From Bacteroidota bacterium (lineage in GTDB: Bacteria; Bacteroidota; Bacteroidia; Chitinophagales; UBA10324), in NCBI GenBank assembly GCA_014190575.1, contig BJGQ01000031.1, forward strand, positions 1 through 37,845: a DNA stretch of 37,845 nt. The letters are read 5' to 3'. A program made the translations under genes and the position numbers. Positions 1 through 9,542 of this stretch are shown here, one piece after another. The notes beneath the pieces are model-generated. The model was not told the DNA's origin. It saw nothing but the letters and a program-made list of their open reading frames with translations, and made no database searches. Each line of letters opens with the position of its first letter. The stretch's first letter is position 1.

Positions 1-567
<567 letters not shown>

Positions 568-585
568 TGAAATTTTGAGTTTCAA

Positions 586-1461
586 TTAATGAGCTTGTGT
601 TAAAACATGCTTTGAATTCGAAAGCAATTGTCCATTCATATAAAATTTCACAACTATAAACTGATCAGGTTGCGACGGATCATTTAAAGGCATAGTAAAA
701 TCGTACTTGTAAGTATAATCTCCAGCTGGTTGTAACAAACCATCCACAATATTTTTTACTAATTGTCCTGACTGATTATAAACTTTCAGCGAGATTGTTT
801 TTGGCTTTTGAATAGTGTAATCAAATTGACCTTCTATGTATCTCAACCGCGGACTTTCCTTGTTTACTCTCGGTATTGCTGTGTACTGAATGCCTTTTTC
901 TTTGCAAACAAATTTTCGCAATACGCTTGCACCTGCAGTATCATCATCTGAATAAATGTAAGCCGGATCTTCATCATCACTTAAACACCAAACCGCTTGC
1001 TGTGCAGTATAGTCGTATATTTTTTTTTCATTAATCAACTTACTGAGATTCAAAAGATGCGCACTTGCCATTGACCCAAAAGAAAATTGTGTATTAATGT
1101 TTGGTGCACCATCGTGTGCTTCAGTACAAAAACCGCGAACCCTCTTTTTAACTTCTTGCCCTGGTTGAAGAGTTATTGCAATCACTTCGCTCATCATAAT
1201 TGTTTGCTGGTCTGTATCATCAGGCATCAGTAATCTTCCCGGTGCTTCATACAAATTCACTAAAGTTTTACTGATATTCTTTACCCGCAGATTTATGCAT
1301 GGTCCGTAGAAAGAAGAAACATAAACTGAATCAGATTTATAATCAATTCCGGTAACAGTCAAAGAAATCAGGTTTTGTTTGAGAGCCTCAGGAATAGTAA
1401 TTTCAGTCGCATGAAGTTGAGAGCAAGCAAAAAGTAAAATAAGGGTGATTGCGTTTTTCAT
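586..1461 (-). CDS. Secreted protein of unknown function with FlgD/T9SS-like C-terminal beta domain
   Basis: A 291-residue protein with a clear Sec signal peptide (MKNAITLILLFACSQLHA, cleavage near residue 18-19). No enzyme family is recognised. The last 80 or so residues (TISLKVYNQSGQLVKNIVDG, then LLQPAGDYTYKYDF) have the pattern of FlgD-type Ig-like or T9SS-associated beta-sandwich repeats, which suggests a periplasmic or surface protein, but the classical sorting-domain ending is not convincing. The middle holds a Cys-containing segment and an acidic stretch (SDDEDPAYIYSDDD). The ATG start fits the signal peptide. It lies 18 bp downstream of and convergent with eno, and 43 bp after the stop of the acyloxyacyl hydrolase gene on the same strand, so those two may be co-transcribed. 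Function unknown. Confidence 0.75.
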   Translation of the reverse strand: MKNAITLILLFACSQLHATEITIPEALKQNLISLTVTGIDYKSDSVYVSSFYGPCINLRVKNISKTLVNLYEAPGRLLMPDDTDQQTIMMSEVIAITLQPGQEVKKRVRGFCTEAHDGAPNINTQFSFGSMASAHLLNLSKLINEKKIYDYTAQQAVWCLSDDEDPAYIYSDDDTAGASVLRKFVCKEKGIQYTAIPRVNKESPRLRYIEGQFDYTIQKPKTISLKVYNQSGQLVKNIVDGLLQPAGDYTYKYDFTMPLNDPSQPDQFIVVKFYMNGQLLSNSKHVLTQAH

Positions 1462-1504
1462 ATTTTTGATTTTTATGTTTAACGACCTAAAGGCTGAATT
1501 TATT

Positions 1505-2893
1505 TTACTTCAATCTGAATGTGTATCCTATGCTCGCCTCTGAAAAATCTGCCTGGCCGAAATTTGCGTTGATGTGTGCCCCGATGTAAATATTACTGCG
1601 CGGATTTCTTTTTGTACTTATGAAATAATAATTCAAACCCATTCGGGTGGCAAAAAAACTTTTCAGAAATAAAAATGGCTGGTCATCATTCTCATACAAA
1701 TCATTGAAGCGCGGATAAAATGGTTTTGTAATATTTATTCCACTTTCAATATCCATTCCGATGTGGTTGTATAAAAATTCGATTCCGGCAATGAATGTTA
1801 CAGCCGATGCATTCCAACTCAGATGCGTGATAAATAGTTTTGAAGAATCCTGCGTGAGATTTTCTAACGGATGATGCAAAATATATTCGTAATAATGTTC
1901 GTAGAAACGATAATTAAATCCTGCTCTGATTTTTACATGTTGTTTGAAAATAATTCCTCCGGAAACTACTCCTGTATAAACTAATTTTTTGGGTCCGCCT
2001 GTTGGTCCGGTTGTTCCACCGAATTCGTGATAACCCAATCCGAAACGCGATTGAAGAAAAAAATGTTTTGTTCTGTCAACTTCTTTTGAATGATCAACTC
2101 TTGTTTGCTCTGTTGAGATTGAATAAGGAAAATATCTTGCTGTAGTGCTGACCATCATCGAGTTAATTCCGAAATTAGGCAACTGCGTGTGACCATTTGA
2201 TGAATGAAGAAAGCCACCTCCAATTTTAAAATTCCAGTGATTGCGAGTAATGATGTTCTGATAAATGAATGCTTCAAAAGCCCATGTAACACTTGAACCA
2301 ATTGGTTCATTAGTTGGATTTGTTATTCGGTTGTAATGTTTTGTGAAGTACGAAGCACCAATTCCGAATTTAAAATGAAATGAATTTTTCAATTGCTTCG
2401 AAGTATTCAAATCAATAAACGGAACCAAATCAATTTCCCTCCCGAAAACTGAATCATTTCCAAGGGTTGAATAAGCTAGTGAAATTCCGGAAGAAGGATT
2501 ATTGTAATAGCGTGAAGCAGGGTTATAAGCGCGGTTATCATAAAAACCGAAATCCATATAAAGAGTCTGTCGATAAGTTGAATTTGGAAACTTGCTGTAA
2601 TTCTTTACCAATTTACCGAGCATCAGATTGGGTTCAATATAAAAATGCTCTTTTGATTTTTCTGTTGTCGTTTGTGCATTTGCTTGAAAGATAAAAAGCG
2701 AGAATAGAATAAATAACCATCCCGACTTAATCGGAAAAAAATCCAAAGCATCGACGAAAAGTCTAAATGCCTTTTCTGAAAAAATAGTTGTGACTTCATG
2801 TCTTTTTGAGGGAAAAATCCTTTTCATTTCTTCAGCATAAATAACCAAACTATTATGACTTTGAAAACCGGGACTGTCCAAACTCATCAGCAA
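1505..2893 (-). CDS. PagL-like acyloxyacyl hydrolase (lipid A deacylase family), start uncertain
   Basis: A predicted outer-membrane beta-barrel of the acyloxyacyl hydrolase/PagL group, which removes an ester-linked acyl chain from lipid A. The diagnostic segment is FLHSSNGHTQLPNFGIN: H230-x-S232-N corresponds to the catalytic His-x-Ser of PagL, followed by the P-N-x-G-I-N block. A Glu at the spacing of the PagL catalytic Glu is not evident. Alternating amphipathic strands fill the rest. The start is doubtful. The open frame begins at a TTG (2893), with ATGs at 2887 and 2827, but the hydrophobic signal segment (WLFILFSLFIFQANAQ) only begins near residue 59. A start at TTG 2746 would give a normal signal peptide; otherwise the N-terminus is unusually extended. 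It is divergent from divIC and upstream of the secreted-protein gene. Confidence 0.75.
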   Translation of the reverse strand: MLMSLDSPGFQSHNSLVIYAEEMKRIFPSKRHEVTTIFSEKAFRLFVDALDFFPIKSGWLFILFSLFIFQANAQTTTEKSKEHFYIEPNLMLGKLVKNYSKFPNSTYRQTLYMDFGFYDNRAYNPASRYYNNPSSGISLAYSTLGNDSVFGREIDLVPFIDLNTSKQLKNSFHFKFGIGASYFTKHYNRITNPTNEPIGSSVTWAFEAFIYQNIITRNHWNFKIGGGFLHSSNGHTQLPNFGINSMMVSTTARYFPYSISTEQTRVDHSKEVDRTKHFFLQSRFGLGYHEFGGTTGPTGGPKKLVYTGVVSGGIIFKQHVKIRAGFNYRFYEHYYEYILHHPLENLTQDSSKLFITHLSWNASAVTFIAGIEFLYNHIGMDIESGINITKPFYPRFNDLYENDDQPFLFLKSFFATRMGLNYYFISTKRNPRSNIYIGAHINANFGQADFSEASIGYTFRLK

Positions 2894-2983
2894 TTCACTT
2901 TTATTTGTGTTTTTTAAAAAAATAATATGCTGTTTTTATTGTGCTTACTTCGTTATTCGTGGTAAGAATAAATTCAATAATAG

Positions 2984-3328
2984 ATGGCAAAGAAAAATAA
3001 ACTGAAGAAATTACTTGTGAATATTCGCAATGGAAACATTCCCTGGTACACGAAAAATAAATATGTACTTGCTTCTGTCCTTTTTTTGGTTTGGCTCACC
3101 TTTTTCGATAGAAATAATCTTATTGATCAATATAAATTACACACACAGTTAAGCGATTTGCGTTCGAAGAAAGAATATTATGCTGATCAAATTAAAATTG
3201 TAAAACAAGAAAAACAAGAGCTCTTCACCAATATGGCGAGCCTTGAAAAATTTGCGCGTGAACATTATATGATGAAGAAAGTCAACGAAGATTTATTTGT
3301 TATTGTATCAGAAAAAAAGAAAGGCTGA
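2984..3328 (+). CDS. divIC: Septum formation initiator, DivIC/FtsB family
   Basis: A 114-residue bitopic membrane protein. It has a basic cytoplasmic N-terminus, one membrane helix at about residues 27-41 (YVLASVLFLVWLTFF), a coiled coil at about 45-85 (LHTQLSDLRSKKEYYADQ, KQEKQEL) and the family's end block (LEKFAREHYMMKKVNEDLFVI). Members connect FtsL and FtsQ in the divisome and help activate septal peptidoglycan synthesis. Length and layout are typical. The ATG start sits directly before the basic MAKKNK segment. It is followed two bases after its stop by the M90 peptidase gene, so the two are probably co-transcribed. Eno lies just upstream, separated by two reverse-strand genes; eno-ftsB adjacency is common elsewhere. 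Confidence 0.9.
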   Translation: MAKKNKLKKLLVNIRNGNIPWYTKNKYVLASVLFLVWLTFFDRNNLIDQYKLHTQLSDLRSKKEYYADQIKIVKQEKQELFTNMASLEKFAREHYMMKKVNEDLFVIVSEKKKG

Positions 3329-3330
3329 GT

Positions 3331-4164
3331 TTGCATTATGATTCAATAACCGCGCTTGGTATTATCGGGCTGTTGATTTTTTTATTTCTCTACATTGTTT
3401 TTTCTGTACTGCGAGATGCAATTTATTTTTTTCTGATTCATTATTTTGGCCTTGTCAATTTGTTTATTTTAAAAGAAGAACAACAAAACATTCTCAACGA
3501 ACTCAACAAAATTAATTACTACAAAAATTTAAGTGTGGTTGGTAAAAATTATTTCTATCACCGCGTGATTGTATTCATGATTAATAAACATTTTTTCGGC
3601 GATGGAATAAAATTATCTGATGAAGTGAAAACATATATATCTGCAAGCGCGGTGCAACTAACCTTTCACATTCGTGGATTTTACATTGAACACATACAAC
3701 TGATTCGAGTTTTTCCGCAAGCAGTTTGGTCTCAGATGGCGCAACACGATGTGAAAGGGCTGACAACAGGAGGTGGAGTAATGTGGTTGAGCTGGCCCGA
3801 TATAAAAAAAGGATTTGATTTTCCAGATGATGGAATCAATCTCGGGATTCATGAAATGGCACACGCATTTAAATTTACTCTTCGTTGTGACCACTCCTCA
3901 AGTAATCGAATATGCAGTAGTATTAGAAATTGGAGTAATGCAGCAAAATCTTCGTTTCTTAAATTACAAGAAGGAGATACTTCGTTCTTCAGAAGTTACG
4001 GTGCCACCAATATGGAAGAATACTGGGCAGTGAATGTGGAATGTTTTTTTGAAAAGCCAGAAGAATTCGTGCAACTGTATCCTGAAATTTATATTCTGCT
4101 TTGCAAAGTGTTTAATCAAAATCCATTGAATGCTTCAAATGATTACCAATTGAGAAATAAATAA
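3331..4164 (+). CDS. Membrane-anchored M90 (MtfA-like) zinc peptidase, TTG start
   Basis: A member of peptidase family M90 (MtfA). The zinc motif is H174-E175-M-A-H178 within GIHEMAHAF. The family's second block is YGATNMEEYWAVNVECFFE, where E237 is the likely third ligand, followed by P-EEF-x4-YPEIYILL. In Escherichia coli MtfA binds the repressor Mlc and has aminopeptidase activity; the role here is unknown. Unlike soluble MtfA, this protein begins with a strongly hydrophobic stretch (about residues 8-38) that should anchor it to the inner membrane. No ATG exists in frame before residue 83 (the nearby ATG at 3337-3339 is out of frame), so the TTG two bases after the divIC stop is the best start and suggests translational coupling. 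Length 277 residues. Confidence 0.85.
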   Translation: MHYDSITALGIIGLLIFLFLYIVFSVLRDAIYFFLIHYFGLVNLFILKEEQQNILNELNKINYYKNLSVVGKNYFYHRVIVFMINKHFFGDGIKLSDEVKTYISASAVQLTFHIRGFYIEHIQLIRVFPQAVWSQMAQHDVKGLTTGGGVMWLSWPDIKKGFDFPDDGINLGIHEMAHAFKFTLRCDHSSSNRICSSIRNWSNAAKSSFLKLQEGDTSFFRSYGATNMEEYWAVNVECFFEKPEEFVQLYPEIYILLCKVFNQNPLNASNDYQLRNK

Positions 4165-4334
4165 ATTCGATTACAAAATGATAAAGTGATTTTCAAGGTT
4201 TCATTGAGTGAGATTGAAAATAATTTTCATTCATTATTTTTTATTCAACTCTTCTGGTTTATTTAAAAAAGTTTGAAACCTTCATAAAACAACCTCGTAA
4301 AACTTTTTGGTTTTGATTTGGTAATACATTATTC

Positions 4335-4372
4335 AAGGGCGAATCACATAAGCGGTTCGCCCTTGTTTTTTT
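4335..4372 (+). terminator. Rho-independent terminator
   Basis: Perfect 9-bp stem AAGGGCGAA/TTCGCCCTT (4335-4343 with 4356-4364), 12-base loop, followed by G and seven T. The T run is on the + strand only, so it ends transcripts coming from the divIC-M90 peptidase side and insulates thyA. Confidence 0.85.
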
Positions 4373-4450
4373 ATACTGACATAAATATTTTGAACACAAC
4401 GATTTTATAAATTGTGTTGCCACTGTATAAAATCTTAAAACATCATTACT

Positions 4451-4458
4451 TACATTTG
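4451..4458 (+). promoter_or_regulatory. Possible -7 element for thyA-folA
   Basis: TACATTTG matches the Bacteroidota -7 consensus TAnnTTTG and ends 8 bases before the thyA ATG, which would give an almost leaderless mRNA. No TTG is found at the expected -33 spacing (nearest at 4417-4419, 31 bases away), so this is weak. Confidence 0.35.
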
Positions 4459-4466
4459 ATTTCTGC

Positions 4467-5261
4467 ATGAAGCAATTTCACGATCTCATAAAAACAGTAT
4501 TAGAAAAAGGGGTAAAGAAATCTGACCGAACCGGTACAGGTACCATCAGTTATTTCGGTTACCAGATGCGTTTTGATTTAGCTGAAGGATTTCCATTACT
4601 CACAACAAAAAAACTGCATACTAAATCAATCATTCACGAGTTGCTTTGGTTTTTGCAAGGTGCTACCAACATTAAATATTTAAAAGAAAATGGTGTCAGT
4701 ATCTGGGATGAGTGGGCAGATGAAAATGGAGAACTAGGGCCGGTATATGGCAAGCAGTGGCGCAGTTGGCAAGCAACGGACGGCAGAGAAATCGATCAGG
4801 TTGCACAATTGATTGAGCAGATAAAAAAGAATCCTGACTCACGCCGGTTAATTGTGAGTGCATGGAATGTGGCAGATGTAGATAAAATGAAATTGCCTCC
4901 ATGTCATTCACTCTTTCAATTTTATGTGGCGAATGGAAAATTAAGTTGTCAATTGTATCAGCGCAGTGCCGATGTTTTTTTGGGGGTGCCGTTCAACATT
5001 GCTTCGTATGCTTTGTTAGTGATGATGGTGGCGCAGGTTTGCGATTTACAACCCGGCGAATTTGTTCACACATTTGGTGATGCGCACATTTATCAGAATC
5101 ACATAGAACAAGTGAATGAATTATTGTCGCGCGATTTTCGACCTTTACCAAAGATGAAACTGAATCCTCAAGTGAAAAATATTTTTGATTTTAAGTTCAG
5201 TGATTTCGAGTTAGTCAATTACAATCCTCATCCATCCATCAAAGCTCCAATTGCTATATGA
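4467..5261 (+). CDS. thyA: Thymidylate synthase
   Basis: Converts dUMP and methylene-tetrahydrofolate to dTMP and dihydrofolate in the cytosol. The 264 residues equal the E. coli length. Visible hallmarks are R21 in SDRTGTGT (phosphate binding), WDEWAD, the catalytic Cys C146 in [30 protein letters not shown] (dUMP Asp and Asn) and the [10 protein letters not shown] block. It ends in KAPIAI as the family usually does. The ATG start matches the family N-terminus. Its stop overlaps the folA start by 4 bases (ATGA), so the two are a translationally coupled pair: ThyA makes dihydrofolate and FolA reduces it. Confidence 0.98.
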   Translation: MKQFHDLIKTVLEKGVKKSDRTGTGTISYFGYQMRFDLAEGFPLLTTKKLHTKSIIHELLWFLQGATNIKYLKENGVSIWDEWADENGELGPVYGKQWRSWQATDGREIDQVAQLIEQIKKNPDSRRLIVSAWNVADVDKMKLPPCHSLFQFYVANGKLSCQLYQRSADVFLGVPFNIASYALLVMMVAQVCDLQPGEFVHTFGDAHIYQNHIEQVNELLSRDFRPLPKMKLNPQVKNIFDFKFSDFELVNYNPHPSIKAPIAI

Positions 5262-5755
5262 TAGTTTCCATGATTGTTGCTGTTGCGCAAAACGATGTGA
5301 TTGGAAAAGAAAATCAATTGCCTTGGCACATGCCAGCTGACATGAAGTATTTCAAACAAACTACTTCCGGTCACTGTATAATTATGGGACGCAAAACTTT
5401 TGACGCGCTTGGCAAACCACTTCCGAACCGGACCAATATTATTATCACAAGACAGGAAGATTTTTCAGTAGAAGGATGCATGGTTGTAAATCAATTGCAG
5501 CAGGCAATTGATTATGCAAAAGATCAGGGAGAAACTGAATGTTTCATTATTGGTGGTGGGGATATTTTTATTCAGGCATTGGTATGGACCGATAAAGTTT
5601 ATCTAACCCGCATTCACCATGATTTTGAAGGGGATACTTTTTTTCCGGCATTGAGTAAAACGGATTGGAAAGAAATTCTAAACGACAAACATTTGCCAGA
5701 CGAAAAAAATAAATATCTGTATTCGTTCGAAGTATATGAGCGGAATTATGAATAA
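5258..5755 (+). CDS. folA: Dihydrofolate reductase
   Basis: Reduces dihydrofolate to tetrahydrofolate with NADPH, restoring the cofactor consumed by ThyA encoded immediately upstream. The protein has 165 residues. Hallmarks are the N-terminal strand [29 protein letters not shown] with the catalytic acid D28, the NADPH-binding GRKTF and [12 protein letters not shown] motifs, and the C-terminal strand [11 protein letters not shown]. The ATG lies inside the thyA stop (ATGA overlap). Trimethoprim-type inhibitors act on this family; nothing in the sequence indicates an acquired resistant type. Confidence 0.97.
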   Translation: MIVSMIVAVAQNDVIGKENQLPWHMPADMKYFKQTTSGHCIIMGRKTFDALGKPLPNRTNIIITRQEDFSVEGCMVVNQLQQAIDYAKDQGETECFIIGGGDIFIQALVWTDKVYLTRIHHDFEGDTFFPALSKTDWKEILNDKHLPDEKNKYLYSFEVYERNYE

Positions 5756-5849
5756 ATTTTTTTCTAAATTCTAAATGAAATAAATCAGATATTACTACTG
5801 ATAAAATTCAGCTTTGGAACATTTAATTCAGATTAGTTTTAATTCTGAA

Positions 5850-8405
5850 ATGAATAAAGAAAATTATTTATTGAAAGGACTTTCAGATTCAGAAGTTGCA
5901 TTGCGGTTGAAGCGCAATGGATACAATGAATTAAAATCATCAAAGCCTAAATCAGTTTTTCGAATTGTATTGGAAGTGATAAAGGAACCCATGTTTCTTT
6001 TATTGGTTGCATGCGGTGCATTGTACATTCTTCTTGGAGATACCGGAGAAGGAATCATGTTGATGGCGTCGGTTGTCATAATCATCATCATCACTTTTTA
6101 TCAGGAACGAAGAAGTGAGCGTGCGTTGGATGCATTGAAGGAATTATCAAGTCCGCGTGCATTGGTTATTCGTAATGGAGAAGAAAAAAGAATTGCAGGA
6201 AGGGAGTTGGTGGTGGATGATTTAATTCTGTTACAGGAAGGTGATCGAATTCCAGCTGATGCCATGGTGATGGAATCGCTCAATCTCAGGATTGATGAAT
6301 CTTTGCTGACCGGCGAATCAGTTTCTGTTCATAAATCAAAGTGGAATGAAAAAGATGAATTTATTTTTCCTTCGGGAGAAAATTCTGCATTTGTTTATTC
6401 GGCAACCATGATTGTGCAGGGACATGGTATTGCAAAAGTTTTTGCAACAGGCACCAATACTCAATTAGGAAAAATCGGGAAATCATTAGAATCGGTTGGG
6501 CAGGAAAAAACTTTATTGCAAAAGGAAACTGCCAACATCGTAAAAGTATTTTCAATTGTCGGGTTGTTTACCTGCATCATTTTAATTGTTGTTTATGGAT
6601 TAACCCGTGGCGATTGGCTGAATGGAATTCTATCAGGACTCTCACTCGCTATGGCATTGTTGCCCGAAGAATTTGCAGTGGTACTCACCATTTTTATGGC
6701 GATGGGCGCATGGCGCATTTCAAAGAAAAATGTATTGACCCGAAAACCTTCAGCCATTGAAACTTTAGGTTCGGTAACTGTTTTGTGTTGCGATAAAACC
6801 GGAACGCTAACTGAAAATAAAATGACTCTGAAAAAACTTTTCGCCGGTGGAAAGTTTATTGAATCGGATGAATCAAACGATTTGGAACTGGATGAAAATT
6901 TTCATTCGCTGATTGAGTATTCCATTTTAGCAAGTCAGAAAAACCCATTTGACCCAATGGAAAAAGCAATTTTAAAATTGGGTGAAATAAAATTATCGAA
7001 GACTGAACACCTTCACTCCGATTGGCAATTGCTGAAAGAATATCCATTGTCGTCCGAGTTGCTTGCAATGTCACATGTGTTTCATGAACCAGCGAAAAAT
7101 GAATTTGTAATTGCAGCAAAGGGTTCACCTGAAGCCATTTTACAATTGTGTCACTTGAACAAAGTGGATGAAGAAGTACTGAAGAATAATATTTCGCAAC
7201 TCGCATCGGAAGGTTATCGCGTACTCGGAGTTGCAAAATCAAAGACACATTCCGAAAAATTTCCGGAAGAGCAACATGATTTTCATTTTGAATTTCTCGG
7301 GTTGCTTGGCTTGGAAGATCCGTTGCGCGAATCGGTGATTGAAGATTTGAAATCGTGTTACGATGCAGGTGTGCGGGTGATTATGATTACAGGTGATTAT
7401 CCGGTTACAGCACAAAACATTGCTCGACAAATGGGACTGAAAAATCCGGAAGAAATTTTAACCGGCCATGAGATGAATGAAATGAATGAACTCATGCTTC
7501 TTGAAAAAATAAGAACGACCAACCTATTTGCGCGAGTGGTTCCCGAACAAAAATTAATGATAGTAAATGCGCTGAAAGAAAATGGAGAAATAGTAGCCAT
7601 GACAGGGGATGGAGTGAACGACGCTCCTGCATTGAAAGCAGCACACATTGGAATTGCAATGGGGCAACGCGGAACCGATGTGGCGCGTGAAGCATCATCA
7701 TTAGTTTTATTAGACGATAAATTTTCTTCCATCATCGCTGCCATCAGATTAGGAAGACGGATTTACGACAACATGCAAAAAGCAATGGGATATATTTTTT
7801 CTGTTCACCTTCCCATTGCAGGATTGACATTGCTTCCGGTTTTATTTATGGGAATGCCAATCGTCATGTTTCCGTTGCACATTGCTTTTCTCGAATTGAT
7901 TATTGACCCTGCAAGCTCATTGATTTTTGAAGGTGAAGAAGAAGAAAAAAATATCATGAACCGACCTCCGAGAAAAAGCAACACAAAAGTTTTTGGTCTT
8001 CAGAGAATTATTATCAGCACTATGCAGGGAGCTTTTGTATTGGCAATTTCATTGGGAGTTTATTTCATCGCTATAAAATTGCAACGACCAACCGATGAAG
8101 TTCGGGCGCTAACTTTTACCACTTTAATTTTTTCAAATCTCGGATTGATACTGATTAACCGCTCGTGGACAAGAACCATCATTGAAACTTTCCAAGAAAA
8201 AAATAGATCAGTAAAATGGGTGTTAGGAAGCGGACTGATTTTTTTAACTGTTGTTTTATATGTTCCGATTGCACGAAAATTTTTTCATTTTAGTTTTCTG
8301 CATTGGGATGATATTCTCATATGCATTTGTGCAGGCGTCATTAGTATTATCTGGTTTGAGTTATTTAAAATTTTACGACGGAAATACAAGTACATTAATC
8401 ATTGA
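5850..8405 (+). CDS. P2-type cation-transporting ATPase with unusual PEEF ion-site motif
   Basis: An inner-membrane P-type ATPase of 851 residues. It has the cation ATPase N-domain (ends about residue 40), M1-M2 (about 45-85), the actuator domain with LTGES (154-157), M3-M4, phosphorylation motif DKTGTLTENKMT with D315, a nucleotide domain, the hinge TGDGVNDAPALKAA (about 585-598) and a C-terminal bundle of about six helices. The layout resembles the Ca2+/Mn2+-type P2A pumps. However, the M4 ion-site motif is LLPEEF rather than PEGL, and M6 reads LELIIDPASS where SERCA has NLVTDG, so the ion cannot be assigned. I chose the ATG at 5850; the open frame reaches a TTG at 5814, but that TTG may instead be a -33 element (N17 then TAGTTTTA). 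It is followed 46 bases later by the AI-2E permease gene. Confidence 0.9.
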   Translation: MNKENYLLKGLSDSEVALRLKRNGYNELKSSKPKSVFRIVLEVIKEPMFLLLVACGALYILLGDTGEGIMLMASVVIIIIITFYQERRSERALDALKELSSPRALVIRNGEEKRIAGRELVVDDLILLQEGDRIPADAMVMESLNLRIDESLLTGESVSVHKSKWNEKDEFIFPSGENSAFVYSATMIVQGHGIAKVFATGTNTQLGKIGKSLESVGQEKTLLQKETANIVKVFSIVGLFTCIILIVVYGLTRGDWLNGILSGLSLAMALLPEEFAVVLTIFMAMGAWRISKKNVLTRKPSAIETLGSVTVLCCDKTGTLTENKMTLKKLFAGGKFIESDESNDLELDENFHSLIEYSILASQKNPFDPMEKAILKLGEIKLSKTEHLHSDWQLLKEYPLSSELLAMSHVFHEPAKNEFVIAAKGSPEAILQLCHLNKVDEEVLKNNISQLASEGYRVLGVAKSKTHSEKFPEEQHDFHFEFLGLLGLEDPLRESVIEDLKSCYDAGVRVIMITGDYPVTAQNIARQMGLKNPEEILTGHEMNEMNELMLLEKIRTTNLFARVVPEQKLMIVNALKENGEIVAMTGDGVNDAPALKAAHIGIAMGQRGTDVAREASSLVLLDDKFSSIIAAIRLGRRIYDNMQKAMGYIFSVHLPIAGLTLLPVLFMGMPIVMFPLHIAFLELIIDPASSLIFEGEEEEKNIMNRPPRKSNTKVFGLQRIIISTMQGAFVLAISLGVYFIAIKLQRPTDEVRALTFTTLIFSNLGLILINRSWTRTIIETFQEKNRSVKWVLGSGLIFLTVVLYVPIARKFFHFSFLHWDDILICICAGVISIIWFELFKILRRKYKYINH

Positions 8406-8451
8406 TATCAAAAATTCAACTGCATAAATTGCATTAATTAATTCAAAAAAC

Positions 8452-9540
8452 ATGAGTGAAGATTTAGTAGAATATGGAAGAAAACAATCAAGAAGAATTT
8501 CAATTCTCACTATTCTTCAATACACCATATTAATTTCTGTCGTTCTTTATTTTGGTAAAACATTATTTATTCCATTGAGCATTTCAATGCTTATCAGTTT
8601 TATTTTATTTCCTATATGTAAGTGGTTAGAGAAAAAAGGAATGAACCGAAGTGTGGCCATTGCAATTGCTTTATCGCTGCTTACTTTATTTCTATCATTA
8701 ATAGTTGTTTTGTTTCTATGGCAGATAAGTTCGTTTACTTCAGAGTGGCAGGATGTGAAAATTAAATTGATTCAGGCAGTGAATCAACTGAGTTTGTACA
8801 TCACCGAGCAATTTAACTTCAATGCTGAACAACAAAAAAGCTGGATGAAAAATATTGCGGATAATTCCGGCGGAAATATTCTTCCATTTCTTAGTTCAAC
8901 AGCTTATTCGCTTTCGGTCACATTTGTTTTGGTTATTCTGATTCCTGTTTTTTCAGCGCTCATTTTATATTACCGTAATTTATTTGTTCGTGTTCTGCAT
9001 GAAATTTTTCCGAATGAAAAAATTGAAAGCATTCGTGATATATTGAACGAAACAGTTCATTCGTACTACAACTTTATAAAAGGAATGTTGTTAGTTTACC
9101 TGATAGTTGGAACTTTAAACAGTATCGGACTTTTATTACTCGGAATACCGCATGCTATTCTGTTTGGATTTATTGCATCCGTTTTAACATTCATTCCTTA
9201 TGTCGGAATTATGGTTGCTTCACTTTTACCAATTTCAGTTGCATGGATTACTTACAATTCAATCTGGTATCCGATTGGTGTAATTGTCATCTTTGCTTTT
9301 GTTCAATACTTAGAAGCGAATATCATTTTTCCTTTTGCAGTAAGTAGTCGTTTAAACATTAACACGCTGGTTACACTTATTGTAATTTTCATTGGAGGAA
9401 TTTTGTGGGGAGCAGCCGGAATGATTTTGTTTATTCCTTTCGTGGGAATATTAAAAATGATTGCTGACAGAACGGAAAGTTTAAAAACACTCGCAATATT
9501 ATTAGGAACGAACAATGAGCCTTATAAAAAGAAAAAATAG
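8452..9540 (+). CDS. AI-2E family permease
   Basis: A 362-residue integral membrane protein of the AI-2E transporter family (PF01594). Two N-terminal helices (about residues 18-60) precede a third near 65-90, then a soluble amphipathic segment, then a cluster of helices ending with the family's core LGIPHAILFGFIASVLTFIP and the late GGILWGAAGMILFIPFVGIL block. Family members include the autoinducer-2 exporter TqsA, Na+/H+ antiporter-like proteins and many of unknown substrate, so transport of AI-2 should not be assumed. The start is ATG, 46 bases after the ATPase stop, so they may share a transcript. Its stop lies two bases from the stop of the convergent reverse-strand gene. Confidence 0.88.
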   Translation: MSEDLVEYGRKQSRRISILTILQYTILISVVLYFGKTLFIPLSISMLISFILFPICKWLEKKGMNRSVAIAIALSLLTLFLSLIVVLFLWQISSFTSEWQDVKIKLIQAVNQLSLYITEQFNFNAEQQKSWMKNIADNSGGNILPFLSSTAYSLSVTFVLVILIPVFSALILYYRNLFVRVLHEIFPNEKIESIRDILNETVHSYYNFIKGMLLVYLIVGTLNSIGLLLLGIPHAILFGFIASVLTFIPYVGIMVASLLPISVAWITYNSIWYPIGVIVIFAFVQYLEANIIFPFAVSSRLNINTLVTLIVIFIGGILWGAAGMILFIPFVGILKMIADRTESLKTLAILLGTNNEPYKKKK

Positions 9541-9542
9541 AC

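Larger units (their letters stand above)
4165..4466. other. 302-bp intergenic region before thyA
   Basis: No coding potential is seen on either strand; the short reverse frame here has no homologous look. The region is AT-rich and holds an inverted pair GAAAATAATTTTC near 4214-4226, a strong hairpin terminator at 4335-4372 and a possible -7 element next to the thyA start. The terminator is 170 bases beyond the upstream stop codon, so the preceding transcript has a long 3' untranslated region or a small RNA ends here. Confidence 0.5.

Noticed and set aside
7397-7744. 115-residue reverse-strand frame inside the P-type ATPase gene
   Set aside because: It lies opposite the conserved hinge motif region and has no family pattern; the forward frame is certain.
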